A DNA stretch of 45,724 bases from Bryobacterales bacterium (GTDB taxonomy: Bacteria; Acidobacteriota; Terriglobia; Bryobacterales; Bryobacteraceae): the NCBI GenBank assembly GCA_003142185.1, contig PLOR01000009.1, positions 133,694 to 179,417 on the forward strand. The letters are read 5' to 3'. Of the stretch, positions 7,714-17,150 are shown one piece after another. How positions within the stretch are numbered: the first letter of the stretch is position 1; each line of letters starts with the position of its first letter. Below the pieces are notes generated by a model. It was not told the DNA's origin and searched no databases. It saw nothing but the letters and a program-made list of their open reading frames with translations. A program made the position numbers and the translations under genes.

Positions 7714-8210
7714 ACGACTATCTGTGCATCTCGCCGGACGTAAAGCTTGGAACGAATGTGAAGTTCTCCAAGTTTATTAACCTCTACGGCTGTGAGATCG
7801 GCGACAACACGAAAATCGGGGCTTTCGTCGAGGTCCAAAAACACGCAAGGATCGGAAAGAACTGTAAGATATCGAGCCACACCTTTATCTGCGAAGGGGT
7901 CACGATTGAAGACGATGTGTTCATCGGACATGGGGTTACGTTCATCAACGATAGCTATCCCCGCGCCACCACCACCGAAGGCGGTTTGCAGACTGAAGCG
8001 GACTGGATGGTGGAAACTACCGTGATCAAGAAAGGCGCGTCACTTGGATCGGGAGTTACTATCCTCTCCAAGATAACGGTAGGTGAACGAGCCATCGTCG
8101 GCGCCGGCAGTGTCGTAACCAAGAGTGTTCCCGCCGATACGATTGTTGCGGGAAACCCGGCCCGTGTTTTGCGAGCCGTGACGTCGGAAGCATCCCGGAG
8201 GACGGAATGA
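7710..8210 (+). CDS. Left-handed beta-helix N-acetyltransferase (WlbB-like)
   Basis: The 166-residue protein is built of hexapeptide turns (GTNVKFSKFINLYGCEIGDNTKIG through IVGAGSVVTKSVPADTIVAGNPARVL). It matches acetyl-CoA-dependent acetyltransferases that act on amino nucleotide sugars. The loop FINDSYPRATTTEGG around residues 81-95 is typical of the WbpD/WlbB type. It overlaps its neighbours by ATGA junctions on both sides, which puts it functionally between the dehydrogenase and the aminotransferase: after the 3-keto sugar is aminated, this enzyme would acetylate the new 3-amino group. Substrate assignment is inferred from context. Confidence 0.88.
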   Translation: MNDYLCISPDVKLGTNVKFSKFINLYGCEIGDNTKIGAFVEVQKHARIGKNCKISSHTFICEGVTIEDDVFIGHGVTFINDSYPRATTTEGGLQTEADWMVETTVIKKGASLGSGVTILSKITVGERAIVGAGSVVTKSVPADTIVAGNPARVLRAVTSEASRRTE

Positions 8211-9442
8211 AAGAGAAGAATATACCGTTTTTGGATCTTGTCACTCCTCACAAGGAGTTACGGGAGGAACTGTGTGACGTGTTCGCGACTGCCTTAGGCA
8301 ACGCGGCCTTTATCGGCGGACCGATGGTGGAAGGCTTCGAGGGAGATTTCGCCAGGTTCTGCGACGCTCAGCACTGCATTGGAGTGGGAAGCGGTACCGA
8401 CGCGCTCAGATTTGCGCTCATCGCGTCGGGCGTCAAAGATGGCGACATAGTTATCACCGTTCCAAACACCTTTATCGCGACCACGGAGGCTATCTCACAG
8501 GCCGGCGGCCGGCCGGCATTCGTGGACGTCGACGAGCATACTCAGAACATGGATGCTCAGAAACTCCGGGAATACATTGAGGTTCACTGTTGCGTCGATG
8601 GCGAAAAGGGAGAGTTGGTGAATCGGAAGTCCCGCAGACGCGTCGCAGCGATCGTTCCGGTGCACCTTTACGGTCAGACCGCGGATATGGATCCCATCCT
8701 GGAGCTCGCAGGCCGGTATCATCTGACGGTTGTGGAGGACGCCTGTCAAGCTCATGGCGCTGAGTACTTTTCGAAAAGAGAAGGGCGCTGGAGGAAGGCT
8801 GGGACGATGGGGCGGGCGGCCGCATTCAGCTTCTATCCGGGCAAGAATCTCGGTGCGTGCGGCGAAGCTGGCGCGGTGACGACCAACGATGCGAAGCTCG
8901 CGAAGAAGATCCGCATGCTTCGCGATCACGGCCAGGCACAGAAGTACTATCACGACATCGAGGGATATAACGGCCGCCTGGATGGGATTCAAGCAGGCAT
9001 TTTGAAGGTCAAGCTGAGGCATTTGGCCAGTTGGAACGAGCAGCGCCGGGAAAGCGCGTCCCGATATCGCGAACGGACGGCCCCAATCGGCGAACGCATC
9101 CGGCTTCCCCATGAACCGCCGTGGTCCAAAGCGGTGTACCATCTGTTCGTCGTGCGCGTCGACAACCGCGAACAACTTCAGCGGCAATTGGCGGACGCAG
9201 ACATCGGCACCGGAATTCACTATCCGGTTCCGCTGCACCTACAAAAGGCCTACAGCCACCTCGGTTACCAGCACGGCGATTTCCCCGTGTCCGAGAAAGC
9301 AGCGGGTGAGATACTGTCGTTGCCCATGTACCCAGGGCTGAGGGACGACCAACAAGGCCGGATTGCCAGCGAGTTGGGCGTCTTCGCTGCCAACACTCGC
9401 GCCGCATCGCTGGCTCTCGCCGCGGGCGCTGGCAATTGGTAG
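8207..9442 (+). CDS. DegT/DnrJ/EryC1 PLP-dependent sugar aminotransferase (WlbC-like)
   Basis: The 411-residue protein is a PLP aminotransferase that would transfer an amino group to the keto sugar made by the dehydrogenase. Recognisable segments are NAAFIGGPMVEGFE and GVGSGTDALRFAL near the N-terminus, VPVHLYGQ, VVEDACQAHGA, and the PLP-lysine segment SFYPGKNLGACGEAGAV. These are followed by the substrate loop RLDGIQAGILKVKL and GIHYPVPLHLQKAY. The region around 'REYIEVHCCVDGEKGELVNRKSRRR' (quoted only to mark an unusual charged insert near residues 119-146) is longer than in most relatives. Its start overlaps the acetyltransferase stop. Confidence 0.9.
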   Translation: MKEKNIPFLDLVTPHKELREELCDVFATALGNAAFIGGPMVEGFEGDFARFCDAQHCIGVGSGTDALRFALIASGVKDGDIVITVPNTFIATTEAISQAGGRPAFVDVDEHTQNMDAQKLREYIEVHCCVDGEKGELVNRKSRRRVAAIVPVHLYGQTADMDPILELAGRYHLTVVEDACQAHGAEYFSKREGRWRKAGTMGRAAAFSFYPGKNLGACGEAGAVTTNDAKLAKKIRMLRDHGQAQKYYHDIEGYNGRLDGIQAGILKVKLRHLASWNEQRRESASRYRERTAPIGERIRLPHEPPWSKAVYHLFVVRVDNREQLQRQLADADIGTGIHYPVPLHLQKAYSHLGYQHGDFPVSEKAAGEILSLPMYPGLRDDQQGRIASELGVFAANTRAASLALAAGAGNW

Positions 9443-9492
9443 CGCGGCAGAAATCGGACTGATCGGGAACCATCCTTGGATTGGAGCTGACT

Positions 9493-10482
9493 GTGACATT
9501 GTCCATCGTTGTGTTGTGCTGGAATGACGTGAAGGTGATCGGCGATTGTCTCCGGTCGATCTATCAGGAGACGCAGGGCATCGACATCGAGGTCATCGTG
9601 TCCGACAACGGATCGACCGACGGCTCTGTCGAATTCATCCACCAATTCTACCCACGCGCCCGTGTATTGGAAAACGGAACGAACCTCGGATTCGCCAAGG
9701 GCAATAACGAAGGAATCGCCCGGAGCTCTGGGCGCTACGTCCTCATTCTGAATCCTGACACCATCATCCGGGATCGCGCTTTGGAGAAGTGGGTCGCCTT
9801 TGCGGACTGTCACCCCGAAGCCGGGGCGTTTGGTTGCCGGGTTCTCAACCCCGATGGTTCCTTTCAACATCCAGCGCGTCCTTTCCCGACAATTTGGCGA
9901 AGCTGGATTGCGGCCCTTTACCTGCGCGCATTGGCGTACGTTTCCGACCTGTTCATTTCCGACACCTACACTGGATGGAAAGGGATGACGCAGCGCCTTA
10001 TCGACTGGCAATCCGGGTGTTGCGCTATGTTCCGCGGCGAACTGCTGAAAGACCTCGGCGGCTTTGACGGGCAGTTCTTCTATCACTTCGAAGAAGTCGA
10101 CCTGTGCCGGCGAGTATGGGATGCGGGACATTCCATCATTTACACTCCCGATGCAGTGATTACACACCTGGGCGGGCAGTCCGTCAATCGGTTCCCCTTA
10201 CGATTCGAGCTGGAGAGATGGCGAAATCGCTACCGCTACTTTTACAAACACTTTGGCCCACAGGGCGCGCGCCGGTGCAGGCTTGCAGTTCTGGCATGGA
10301 TCAGCGTTCGGCAGCTTGGATGGGGCCTGTGCGGCCTGTTCTCAGCGTCCGAGGTGCTGAAAGCCAGGCTGGACATGTATCGCGTCACGAGGGACTGGAA
10401 CAAGAGGCTAGACCCGGTTCGATTTGTCGAAAGCGGCGACGAACCAGACATCCCGACGCCAATGGCGCTGCAGCAGTCCTAA
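9493..10482 (+). CDS. Glycosyltransferase family 2 (rhamnosyltransferase/WbbL-like)
   Basis: The 329-residue product is a GT-A fold glycosyltransferase that would extend the lipid-linked repeat unit on the cytoplasmic face. The N-terminus LSIVVLCWND is followed by VSDNGSTDGS, by NLGFAKGNNEGI (around 64-75) and by the metal-binding LILNPDT (around 84-90), the pattern of WbbL/rhamnosyl-type GT2 enzymes. FEEVDLCRR is the acceptor-side acidic motif. The GTG at 9493 has GGAG six bases upstream (9483-9486), which is better supported than the in-frame TTG at 9481. Donor and linkage cannot be read from the sequence. Confidence 0.87.
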   Translation: MTLSIVVLCWNDVKVIGDCLRSIYQETQGIDIEVIVSDNGSTDGSVEFIHQFYPRARVLENGTNLGFAKGNNEGIARSSGRYVLILNPDTIIRDRALEKWVAFADCHPEAGAFGCRVLNPDGSFQHPARPFPTIWRSWIAALYLRALAYVSDLFISDTYTGWKGMTQRLIDWQSGCCAMFRGELLKDLGGFDGQFFYHFEEVDLCRRVWDAGHSIIYTPDAVITHLGGQSVNRFPLRFELERWRNRYRYFYKHFGPQGARRCRLAVLAWISVRQLGWGLCGLFSASEVLKARLDMYRVTRDWNKRLDPVRFVESGDEPDIPTPMALQQS

Positions 10483-10536
10483 CGGCACGAATCCAGCGGT
10501 CAACTTCTCATTTAGCGCAGGAAAGGCGTTTTTTCG

Positions 10537-11547
10537 ATGTCCATCTCTTTAGTCACCGGCGGCGCCGGCTTTATGGGCTCTCACGTTGCTGAGCAGCTCC
10601 TCAACATAGGGCACGATGTGGTCGTGTTAGACGACCTGTCCGGCGGGTTTCTGGACAACGTCCCCGTGGCCGCGGAGTTTGTCCAAGGCTCGGTGGTCGA
10701 CCACGAGCTACTCACTCGACTCTTCGACAAGTACAGATTCGATTACGTGTACCACCTGGCGGCGTATGCGGCTGAAGGACTCAGTCATTTCATCAAGAGG
10801 TTCAATTATCAGAACAACTTGATCGCGTCGGTAAACCTGATTAACGAAGCGGTGAAACACGAGGTGAAGCGTTTTGTGTTTACCTCCTCCATCGCGGTAT
10901 ACGGTGCGGGCCAGACACCCTTGACCGAGGACATGATCCCAGTGCCGGAGGATTCGTATGGCATCGCCAAACTCGCCGTGGAGCAGGAACTCAGGGTAAG
11001 CCATGAAATGTTCGGCTTGGAATACGTGATCTTCCGCCCCCACAACGTCTATGGCGAGAGACAGAATATCGCCGACCGATACCGCAACGTCGTGGGGATC
11101 TTCATGAACCAAATCCTCAAAGGCGAGCCGGTGACGATCTTCGGCGATGGTACTCAACAACGCGCGTTCACCCACGTTAATGACATCGCCCCGATCATCG
11201 CGGGATCGGTGGATGTCGCTGGCGCTCGAAATCAGATTTTCAATGTTGGCGCGGATGTGCCCTATACCGTCAACGAGCTAGCGAAGTGTGTCAGCGACGC
11301 GATGGGAGAAGAGTGCCGGATCAGATACCTCGACCCGCGTAACGAGGTGAAGGTGGCTTTCTCCGACCACGGCAAAGCGCAGCGGGTATTCGGCACGGAC
11401 GTTAAGGTTTCGCTTGAAGCTGGAGTTCGCATGATGGCCGAATGGGTGAAGCAGCGTGGTGCGCGCGAAAGTACTGTGTTTGAGAACATTGAAGTGTTTA
11501 AAAATCTGCCGCGCAGTTGGGCTGCGGCGGCTAGAGTCAACGTTTAG
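10537..11547 (+). CDS. NAD-dependent nucleotide-sugar epimerase/dehydratase
   Basis: This 336-residue extended SDR begins with the NAD-binding motif VTGGAGFMGSHVAEQL. It has the catalytic SSIAVYG and Y-x-x-x-K (DSYGIAKLAVE), then RPHNVYGERQNI and VTIFGDGTQQRAFTHVNDI, typical of UDP-hexose 4-epimerases and related enzymes. It probably supplies a UDP-galactose-, UDP-GalNAc- or uronate-type precursor to the cluster. Exact substrate specificity cannot be decided by eye. It lies 54 nt after the GT2 gene with AGGAAAGG upstream, and the GT4 gene follows 26 nt later. Confidence 0.87.
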   Translation: MSISLVTGGAGFMGSHVAEQLLNIGHDVVVLDDLSGGFLDNVPVAAEFVQGSVVDHELLTRLFDKYRFDYVYHLAAYAAEGLSHFIKRFNYQNNLIASVNLINEAVKHEVKRFVFTSSIAVYGAGQTPLTEDMIPVPEDSYGIAKLAVEQELRVSHEMFGLEYVIFRPHNVYGERQNIADRYRNVVGIFMNQILKGEPVTIFGDGTQQRAFTHVNDIAPIIAGSVDVAGARNQIFNVGADVPYTVNELAKCVSDAMGEECRIRYLDPRNEVKVAFSDHGKAQRVFGTDVKVSLEAGVRMMAEWVKQRGARESTVFENIEVFKNLPRSWAAAARVNV

Positions 11548-11573
11548 GCGCTTAAGACTGCCGACACTCTCCC

Positions 11574-12848
11574 ATGAGTTCCCCAGTGCCGCAACAACAA
11601 CGCCTCAGAATCTGCATGCTGGCGTACGCCTTCTACGAGAGCGATACGCGCATACTGCAGTATGCGACGGCCCTTGCGAAGCGGGGAGATACGGTGGATG
11701 TCCTCGCATTACAGCGTGACGACAGCCACCCGGAGTCCGAGATTCTAGACGGTGTGAATGTCTATCGTATCCAGCCCAGAACAGTCAACGAGAGGGGGCT
11801 GTTCGCTTACGCGACCAGAATATTCCGGTTTCTGCTGCGGTCGACGCTGTTTCTGCGCCGCATGCACCGGGAACATCCCTACGATGTCGTCCATGTACAT
11901 AACGTTCCAGACTTCCTGGTATTCGCCACGCTGTACCCGAAGTGGAAGGGCGTGCCTATCATCCTAGACATTCACGATCTGCTGCCCGAGTTTTATGCCA
12001 GCAAGTTTGCCCTGAAGGATCGCTCGTGGATGTTCAACGTGTTAGTGTTTATCGAACGATGTTCGGTTAGGTTTGCGAACCACGTCATCATCGCCAATCA
12101 CCTTTGGCGGGACCGTCTCGTGGCGCGTTTGAAACGTCCGCAGAACTGTAGCGTGGTCCGCAATCTTCCCGATCTCGACATCTTTGTGGCGCAGCCGAAG
12201 GACAGGCAGGAAAAGAGAGACAGGCTCCTGATCTTATACCCGGGCTCGTTGAACTGGCACCAGGGCCTGGATGTGGCCATCCGAGCCTTTGCGCGGGTTG
12301 CCGGCGAGATGCCCCAAGCAGACTTTCACATTTACGGGGAGGGGCCGGCCAAGCCAGCGCTGATCGAGTTGGCGAATGAACTGTACATGCAGGGCCGCGT
12401 GATCTTCCATGACTTCCTGCCCAGCCGTGAGATCGCTCGGGTGATGGCTGAAGCCGACCTTGCCATCGAGCCGAAGCGCGCCACTTCGGCGTTCGGCAAC
12501 GAGGCGCTGAGCACCAAGATTCTCGAGTTCATGGCTTTGGGCGTCCCGGTGGTAGCGTCGAGGACCAGGACTCACATGCTTTACTATGACGATTCCATCG
12601 TCAAGTATTACGACAACGACGATGAAGCGGCGTTGGCGGACGCGGTGCGCTTGCTCGGGAACGATCCGCTGCTCCGAAGGGAGCAGGCAGCCCGCGCCTC
12701 TAAGTATGCGAGTGAAAACACCTGGCAGGCGCGGAAAGACGAGTATTTGAGATTAGTCGATGGATTGGTCAGCAACAACGGCAAGACTAAGGCATCCACA
12801 CAAACCGCCATAGGGGAACCCGACCAAGCCTCTTACAACAAGGCTTAA
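11574..12848 (+). CDS. Glycosyltransferase family 4
   Basis: The 424-residue protein has the GT-B layout. An N-terminal acceptor domain (RICMLAYAFYESDTRILQYATALAKRGD, DVVHVHNVPDFLVF, ILDIHDLLPEFYA) is followed by a C-terminal nucleotide-sugar domain with LLILYPGSLNWHQGLDVAIRAFA, FHIYGEGP, and the E-x7-E type region EPKRATSAFGNEALSTKILEFMALGVPVVAS. It would add one sugar to the repeat unit. The C-terminal ~25 residues are polar, low complexity and probably disordered. It lies between two epimerase genes; the specific donor is not predictable. Confidence 0.9.
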   Translation: MSSPVPQQQRLRICMLAYAFYESDTRILQYATALAKRGDTVDVLALQRDDSHPESEILDGVNVYRIQPRTVNERGLFAYATRIFRFLLRSTLFLRRMHREHPYDVVHVHNVPDFLVFATLYPKWKGVPIILDIHDLLPEFYASKFALKDRSWMFNVLVFIERCSVRFANHVIIANHLWRDRLVARLKRPQNCSVVRNLPDLDIFVAQPKDRQEKRDRLLILYPGSLNWHQGLDVAIRAFARVAGEMPQADFHIYGEGPAKPALIELANELYMQGRVIFHDFLPSREIARVMAEADLAIEPKRATSAFGNEALSTKILEFMALGVPVVASRTRTHMLYYDDSIVKYYDNDDEAALADAVRLLGNDPLLRREQAARASKYASENTWQARKDEYLRLVDGLVSNNGKTKASTQTAIGEPDQASYNKA

Positions 12849-12904
12849 CCGCCTCACAAGTGTACTTTGAACCATCCAAGTTTACCTACGAAAGGACCTA
12901 AGTT

Positions 12905-13903
12905 ATGGCTAAGCATCTAATCACTGGCGGCGCCGGATTCATCGGTTCCCATTTGGCAGATTTGCTAATCAACAACGGCGAATCCGTCACCATCATTGAC
13001 AACCTCTCCACGGGGCGGTTTACCAATGTAGCGCACCTTGAGCGGAACGAACGGTTCAAGTGCATCATTGACAACGTGTCCAACGAGCATCTGACCGAGG
13101 AGATGATCCGCGGGGCGGACTACGTTTATCATTTGGCGGCCAGTGTCGGGGTCCGGCTCGTCATTGAGCGACCGACCGAGGCCATTATCAATAACGTGAT
13201 GGGAACAGAAATTGTCCTGAGGAACGCTTGCCGCTACCGCAAACCTATTCTGATTATTTCGACCTCCGAGGTCTATGGCAAGAGTCGCGAGCGCGTCTTC
13301 AGCGAGGACGCCGACTGCGTGATGGGTCCGACCTCCCGGTCGCGATGGGGCTATGCCACGTCGAAGGCGATTGACGAATTCCTGGCACTAGCCTATTTTC
13401 AGGAGAAGCAGTTGCAGACGGTTGTGGTGCGCCTGTTCAATACGGTCGGGCCACGGCAGACCGGCCACTACGGCATGGTCATCCCTACGCTAGTCCGGCA
13501 GGCTCTTCTCAATCAGCCGCTGACCGTCTTCGGCGACGGTACGCAGAGCCGCTGCTTCGCGCACGTTTGGGATGTGGTGCCGATGCTGGTGGACCTGCTG
13601 GGCCGGCCCGACACCGCGGGACTGGTGTTTAACCTCGGAACTCAGGAGGAAGTGTCAATCAAGCGATTAGCCGAGCGCATTATCGAGCTGAGCGGGTCGA
13701 AGTCCACGATTACCTATGTGCCGTACAAGGAGGCATATCCTCCCGGCTTCGAAGACATGGAGCGCCGCGTGCCCGATCTTTCCCGGCTCAAGCGATTCAC
13801 GGGCTACGAACCAAAGCACCAACTCGATGACATTCTGCGCGACGTCATCCGCCATCTCCAGGAAAAGGTGCCTCAGCAGGACGCGGTTGCGATTGGCGCG
13901 TAA
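12905..13903 (+). CDS. NAD-dependent epimerase/dehydratase (GalE/UXS-like)
   Basis: A second extended SDR of 332 residues: ITGGAGFIGSHLADLLINNG (NAD site), IIDNLSTGRFTNV, the catalytic STSEVYGKS and Y-x-x-x-K (WGYATSKAIDE), then LFNTVGPRQTGHYGMVIP and FGDGTQSRCFAHVWD. The GPRQxxxYGMVIP segment is common in UDP-glucuronate decarboxylase and GalE-like enzymes of surface polysaccharide loci. A clear AAAGGA site precedes the ATG. It is only moderately similar to the SDR two genes upstream (10537), so the two probably act on different sugars. Confidence 0.87.
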   Translation: MAKHLITGGAGFIGSHLADLLINNGESVTIIDNLSTGRFTNVAHLERNERFKCIIDNVSNEHLTEEMIRGADYVYHLAASVGVRLVIERPTEAIINNVMGTEIVLRNACRYRKPILIISTSEVYGKSRERVFSEDADCVMGPTSRSRWGYATSKAIDEFLALAYFQEKQLQTVVVRLFNTVGPRQTGHYGMVIPTLVRQALLNQPLTVFGDGTQSRCFAHVWDVVPMLVDLLGRPDTAGLVFNLGTQEEVSIKRLAERIIELSGSKSTITYVPYKEAYPPGFEDMERRVPDLSRLKRFTGYEPKHQLDDILRDVIRHLQEKVPQQDAVAIGA

Positions 13904-13933
13904 TTCGACCAAAGACAGCAGGAGCCGTTTACA

Positions 13934-14917
13934 GTGGTTCAACCCAAAACAGCCGTAACTTCTATTCCCGAAGACGTCCTCGTCTCCGTGGTAGTTCTGA
14001 ACTACAACAACAAAGAGCTGCTGGCACAGAGTCTTGTCAGCGTTCTCGATCAGGACTGGCCAAAGCTGGAAGTGATTGTCGTAGACAACTGCTCCACGGA
14101 CGGCTCGCCGGAAATGGTGGCGAAGCAATTCGGCGAGAGGGTGCGGGTAATTCGCCGCACCGTTAATTCGCCGACGGCCGGGCGGAACCAGGGTTTCGAG
14201 GCGGCGACGGGCGCCTACATTCTTTCGATCGACAACGACATCACCCTTCCCGACCGGGGTGTCGTTAGGAAGGGAGTGGGACTGTTCCAGCAGTTTCCCA
14301 GGGTCGGTGTCCTCGCATTCAAAGTCGGAACATCCGAGAGCCCGAATGAGCCGCTTCCCGAACATTGGTGGTATTCCCGACCCCTGGACACCTGGAAGAA
14401 TCGGTTTTTTTACACCGACTTCTTCAGCGAGGGAGCAGTCCTGTTTCGCTCGAAGACACTTGTCACCAGCGGAGGGTATGACGACAAGTTATTTCAGTAT
14501 TTCGAAAGCGTCGATCTGTCTCTGCGGTTGATTCGCGACGGCTTCGAGATGCTGTACTGTCCGGTGCTGGCTTGTGTTGAGTTGCGCGTGCGCGGCCTTC
14601 TACCCAAGAAACGGACACGCATCAACTATCTATCCCTGCGCAATCGGCTGTGGATCGTCTGGAAACACTACCCATTTTGGCGTGGTCTCCGTTTCGCCGT
14701 GGGCAGAGTGGCAATCGCCTGCTTACGGTCGGTACGCTACGGATGGGTGGATTACTTCCTCCGCGGCGTCGTGGAAGGAATTGCCGCTCCGCGCGCCATC
14801 CGTGTGCAGCGTAGGCCCCTCAGCAAGGATATCTGGCACAAGATCCGGGATATCCGCAGCGGGCAAGGTCCCGAAGTCCCAGATGAAGTATTCCCGAAGA
14901 CACTCACAGAAGCGTAA
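13934..14917 (+). CDS. Glycosyltransferase family 2
   Basis: This 327-residue GT2 starts at a GTG with AGGAG nine bases upstream. Motifs are LVSVVVLNYNNKELLAQSL, VIVVDNCSTDGSPEMV, SPTAGRNQGFEAATGAYILSIDNDITLPD with an IDND metal site in place of NPD, and FQYFESVDLSLRLIRDG. The basic C-terminal region (WKHYPFWRGLRFAVGRVAIACLRSVRYGW) may sit against the membrane. It would add a sugar to the repeat unit, and the polymerase gene follows 27 nt later. Confidence 0.88.
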   Translation: MVQPKTAVTSIPEDVLVSVVVLNYNNKELLAQSLVSVLDQDWPKLEVIVVDNCSTDGSPEMVAKQFGERVRVIRRTVNSPTAGRNQGFEAATGAYILSIDNDITLPDRGVVRKGVGLFQQFPRVGVLAFKVGTSESPNEPLPEHWWYSRPLDTWKNRFFYTDFFSEGAVLFRSKTLVTSGGYDDKLFQYFESVDLSLRLIRDGFEMLYCPVLACVELRVRGLLPKKRTRINYLSLRNRLWIVWKHYPFWRGLRFAVGRVAIACLRSVRYGWVDYFLRGVVEGIAAPRAIRVQRRPLSKDIWHKIRDIRSGQGPEVPDEVFPKTLTEA

Positions 14918-14944
14918 CCCTCTGGACCTCGTCTCACTTCACAC

Positions 14945-16339
14945 ATGTGGTTGATCTGCGCAATCGACGTGCTGGTTGTGTTCACGCTGGTGAGGCTCGC
15001 TACGAAGCACGGCCTGGAACGCGCCCTGCCGGCCTTCGTGTTCTTTCTCACCCTAATTCCCGGCGAGTGCCGCATTGTCACGGGCGTATTCGACCTCTAC
15101 ACATCCAGGCTGGCCCTGATTGTTCTGGCCGCCTTGTTCTTCACGAAAAGAAAAAAGAGCGTTATCCAGACGTTTCCACTAAAGAACCTGCTCTTCGTTC
15201 ACGCGGGCTGGCTCTTGCTTTCCACGCTAGTTTCAATCGTAGTCCTGACAAGCGCAAAACAGTTCTTGGCCCAGGTACTCGAATACTACCTCATATATTA
15301 TATTATTCTGAAGACGGTCACGGACGTGCAGACGATTTCGAAACTCGCCTTCGCCATGGTGGCGGCGGTGGGAGTAGCGTGTTGTTTCGGCTTGCTGGAG
15401 ATTTATGCTGGGTGGAGCGTTCTGTCAATCTTCCCAGCAGAGCTGCAGCAAACGTTTGGCAGTGGGAACACACTTTACACAGAGCTGATGGACCGTGGAA
15501 TTCGGGCTCGCTCCACGTTTCCCCATCCAATCCTATTCGGTGCCGCAATCTCGATGGTCCTTCCGCTCGCGATGTATCTGTTGACGACAGTGTCAAGCCG
15601 CTTTCAGAAGGTGTTTCTGTATGTGTGTGTGGTGGTCATGTTTTGGAATCTTTACAAAACCAGCAGCCGGGGACCGTGGCTGGCTACGATCGCATCTTTG
15701 GCAGTGCTTCTCCTCGGTGCCAACCGCAAGGTGCGGAAGCAGCTTCTGGTGGTAGGCGTGCTCGCGTCGTTAGTGCTGTTGGTGCGGCCCGGCGTCACGG
15801 ACACGATTTGGAACACTTACTTGGCGACGCTGAACCCAAATACTGGAATGGGGATGTCGTTTGCATACCGGCCTGCTCTTTACCGTGCTGTCACAAAGGC
15901 ATTAGAAGATCCACTACGCGCCTTACTGGGATTCGGCCTTGGCGCATTCCGGGACGAGGGCCTAATCATAGTGCTGCCGAACATAGCGCCCCACCGATGG
16001 TTTACTTGTGACAGCGCATGGCTTCTGTTGACATACGAAACGGGCTATGTTGGCCTGTTGTTTATCGGAGCCTTGTTGATGAAGCCCGCCGTCATCGCTT
16101 TACGTGCTTATCGAACGCTACCAAAGCCGGAGCGCTACTTCTGTATCAACTGTGTTAGCTGTCTTGTATCGTTTTTTGTAGTCATGATATCCGTCGCCGC
16201 CTACGGCTGGGGTCAAAATGGCCAGATGTTGTGGGTGGTGATTGCGATGACGGTTTCGTACGTTGCTCTAAGCAAGCGAGGGAGGGAGCGCCAGGTCCCG
16301 GTTGCATTGCCAGCAATGGAGGAGATGGCAGCGTTTTAG
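14945..16339 (+). CDS. O-antigen ligase/polymerase family membrane protein (Wzy-like)
   Basis: The 464-residue protein has about ten to twelve hydrophobic segments along its length and a large periplasmic loop in the second half. It matches the Wzy_C/O-antigen ligase superfamily. Characteristic pieces are RARSTFPHPILFG, the SSRGPWLA segment carrying the conserved arginine, and GFGLGAFRDEG before the last helices. In a cluster with a Wzx-type flippase and a phosphoglycosyl transferase it is most likely the polymerase joining flipped repeat units at the outer face of the inner membrane. A ligase role cannot be excluded from sequence alone. Confidence 0.85.
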   Translation: MWLICAIDVLVVFTLVRLATKHGLERALPAFVFFLTLIPGECRIVTGVFDLYTSRLALIVLAALFFTKRKKSVIQTFPLKNLLFVHAGWLLLSTLVSIVVLTSAKQFLAQVLEYYLIYYIILKTVTDVQTISKLAFAMVAAVGVACCFGLLEIYAGWSVLSIFPAELQQTFGSGNTLYTELMDRGIRARSTFPHPILFGAAISMVLPLAMYLLTTVSSRFQKVFLYVCVVVMFWNLYKTSSRGPWLATIASLAVLLLGANRKVRKQLLVVGVLASLVLLVRPGVTDTIWNTYLATLNPNTGMGMSFAYRPALYRAVTKALEDPLRALLGFGLGAFRDEGLIIVLPNIAPHRWFTCDSAWLLLTYETGYVGLLFIGALLMKPAVIALRAYRTLPKPERYFCINCVSCLVSFFVVMISVAAYGWGQNGQMLWVVIAMTVSYVALSKRGRERQVPVALPAMEEMAAF

Positions 16340-16343
16340 CGTT

Positions 16344-17150
16344 ATGTTTACCAACTTCGACGTTACGTTCGTTGCCGCGGTGAATAGCAGAGAGGTGCTG
16401 GAACAGAACCTCTTGGCGTCGCCCTGCCTGCGGTCCACGAGCAGGCATGAGATCCTTATTCAGGAACACTACGCATCCGCCTCGGCAGCCTATAATGATG
16501 CACTCCGTAAGGCTGCCAACAATTTGATCGTCTTCGTCCACCAGGACGTGTTTCTGCCCGATGCCTGGTTGTCGCAACTCGGCGAGAATTTGCGCCGCTT
16601 GGAAGAGAAGGATCCCGATTGGGGCGTAGTGGGCTGTTGGGGCGCCCGGGCCGACGGCGAGCTGTGCGGACATATCTATTCGTCCGGCCTGGGTGTGTTG
16701 GGCCAAGAAGTCGAGCAGCCCGTGACCGTGCAGACGCTCGATGAGATCGTTTTGATCTTTAGGCGGGATTCCGGCCTCAGCTTTGACGAAACCTTGCCTC
16801 ACTTTCACTTTTACGGAACCGACATCTGCATGAGAGCCGCGGAGCAAGGTCGGCAGTCTTACGCCATCTCCGCATTCTGCGTCCACAATACGCGGCAACT
16901 GTTAACGCTTCCGGACGAGTTTTATGCGTGTTACTGGCACATAAAGCGATCATGGAGGAGGCGATTGCCGATTCAGACTAGCTGCATAAGGATCTCACGC
17001 TTCGATTCGGAAGTGTACGTGCGGAAGCTGGAAGAGGTTTACCGGAATAGGTTCCCCCGCGCCCGCAAGGCAGCGTCGCGGTGCACGGATCCCCAGCGGA
17101 TTTTGGAAGAGTTGGAAGCTCAGCAAAGGATCATGGTTCGATCACAGTGA
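16344..17150 (+). CDS. GT2-like glycosyltransferase (StrF-type N-terminal pattern)
   Basis: The 268-residue protein lacks the usual VSVVIPxYN start. It has DVTFVAAVNSREVLEQNLL, then SASAAYNDALRKAANNLIVFVHQDVFLPDAWL, where HQDV replaces the DxD strand, then GTDICMRAAEQG as the acceptor-side acidic motif. This is the pattern of a GT2 subgroup annotated as StrF-like or glycosyltransferase-family proteins in polysaccharide loci. Its ATG is four bases after the polymerase stop and its own stop overlaps the next start (GTGA), so it is tightly coupled to both. A glycosyltransferase role is likely but less certain than for the other GT2s. Confidence 0.72.
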   Translation: MFTNFDVTFVAAVNSREVLEQNLLASPCLRSTSRHEILIQEHYASASAAYNDALRKAANNLIVFVHQDVFLPDAWLSQLGENLRRLEEKDPDWGVVGCWGARADGELCGHIYSSGLGVLGQEVEQPVTVQTLDEIVLIFRRDSGLSFDETLPHFHFYGTDICMRAAEQGRQSYAISAFCVHNTRQLLTLPDEFYACYWHIKRSWRRRLPIQTSCIRISRFDSEVYVRKLEEVYRNRFPRARKAASRCTDPQRILEELEAQQRIMVRSQ

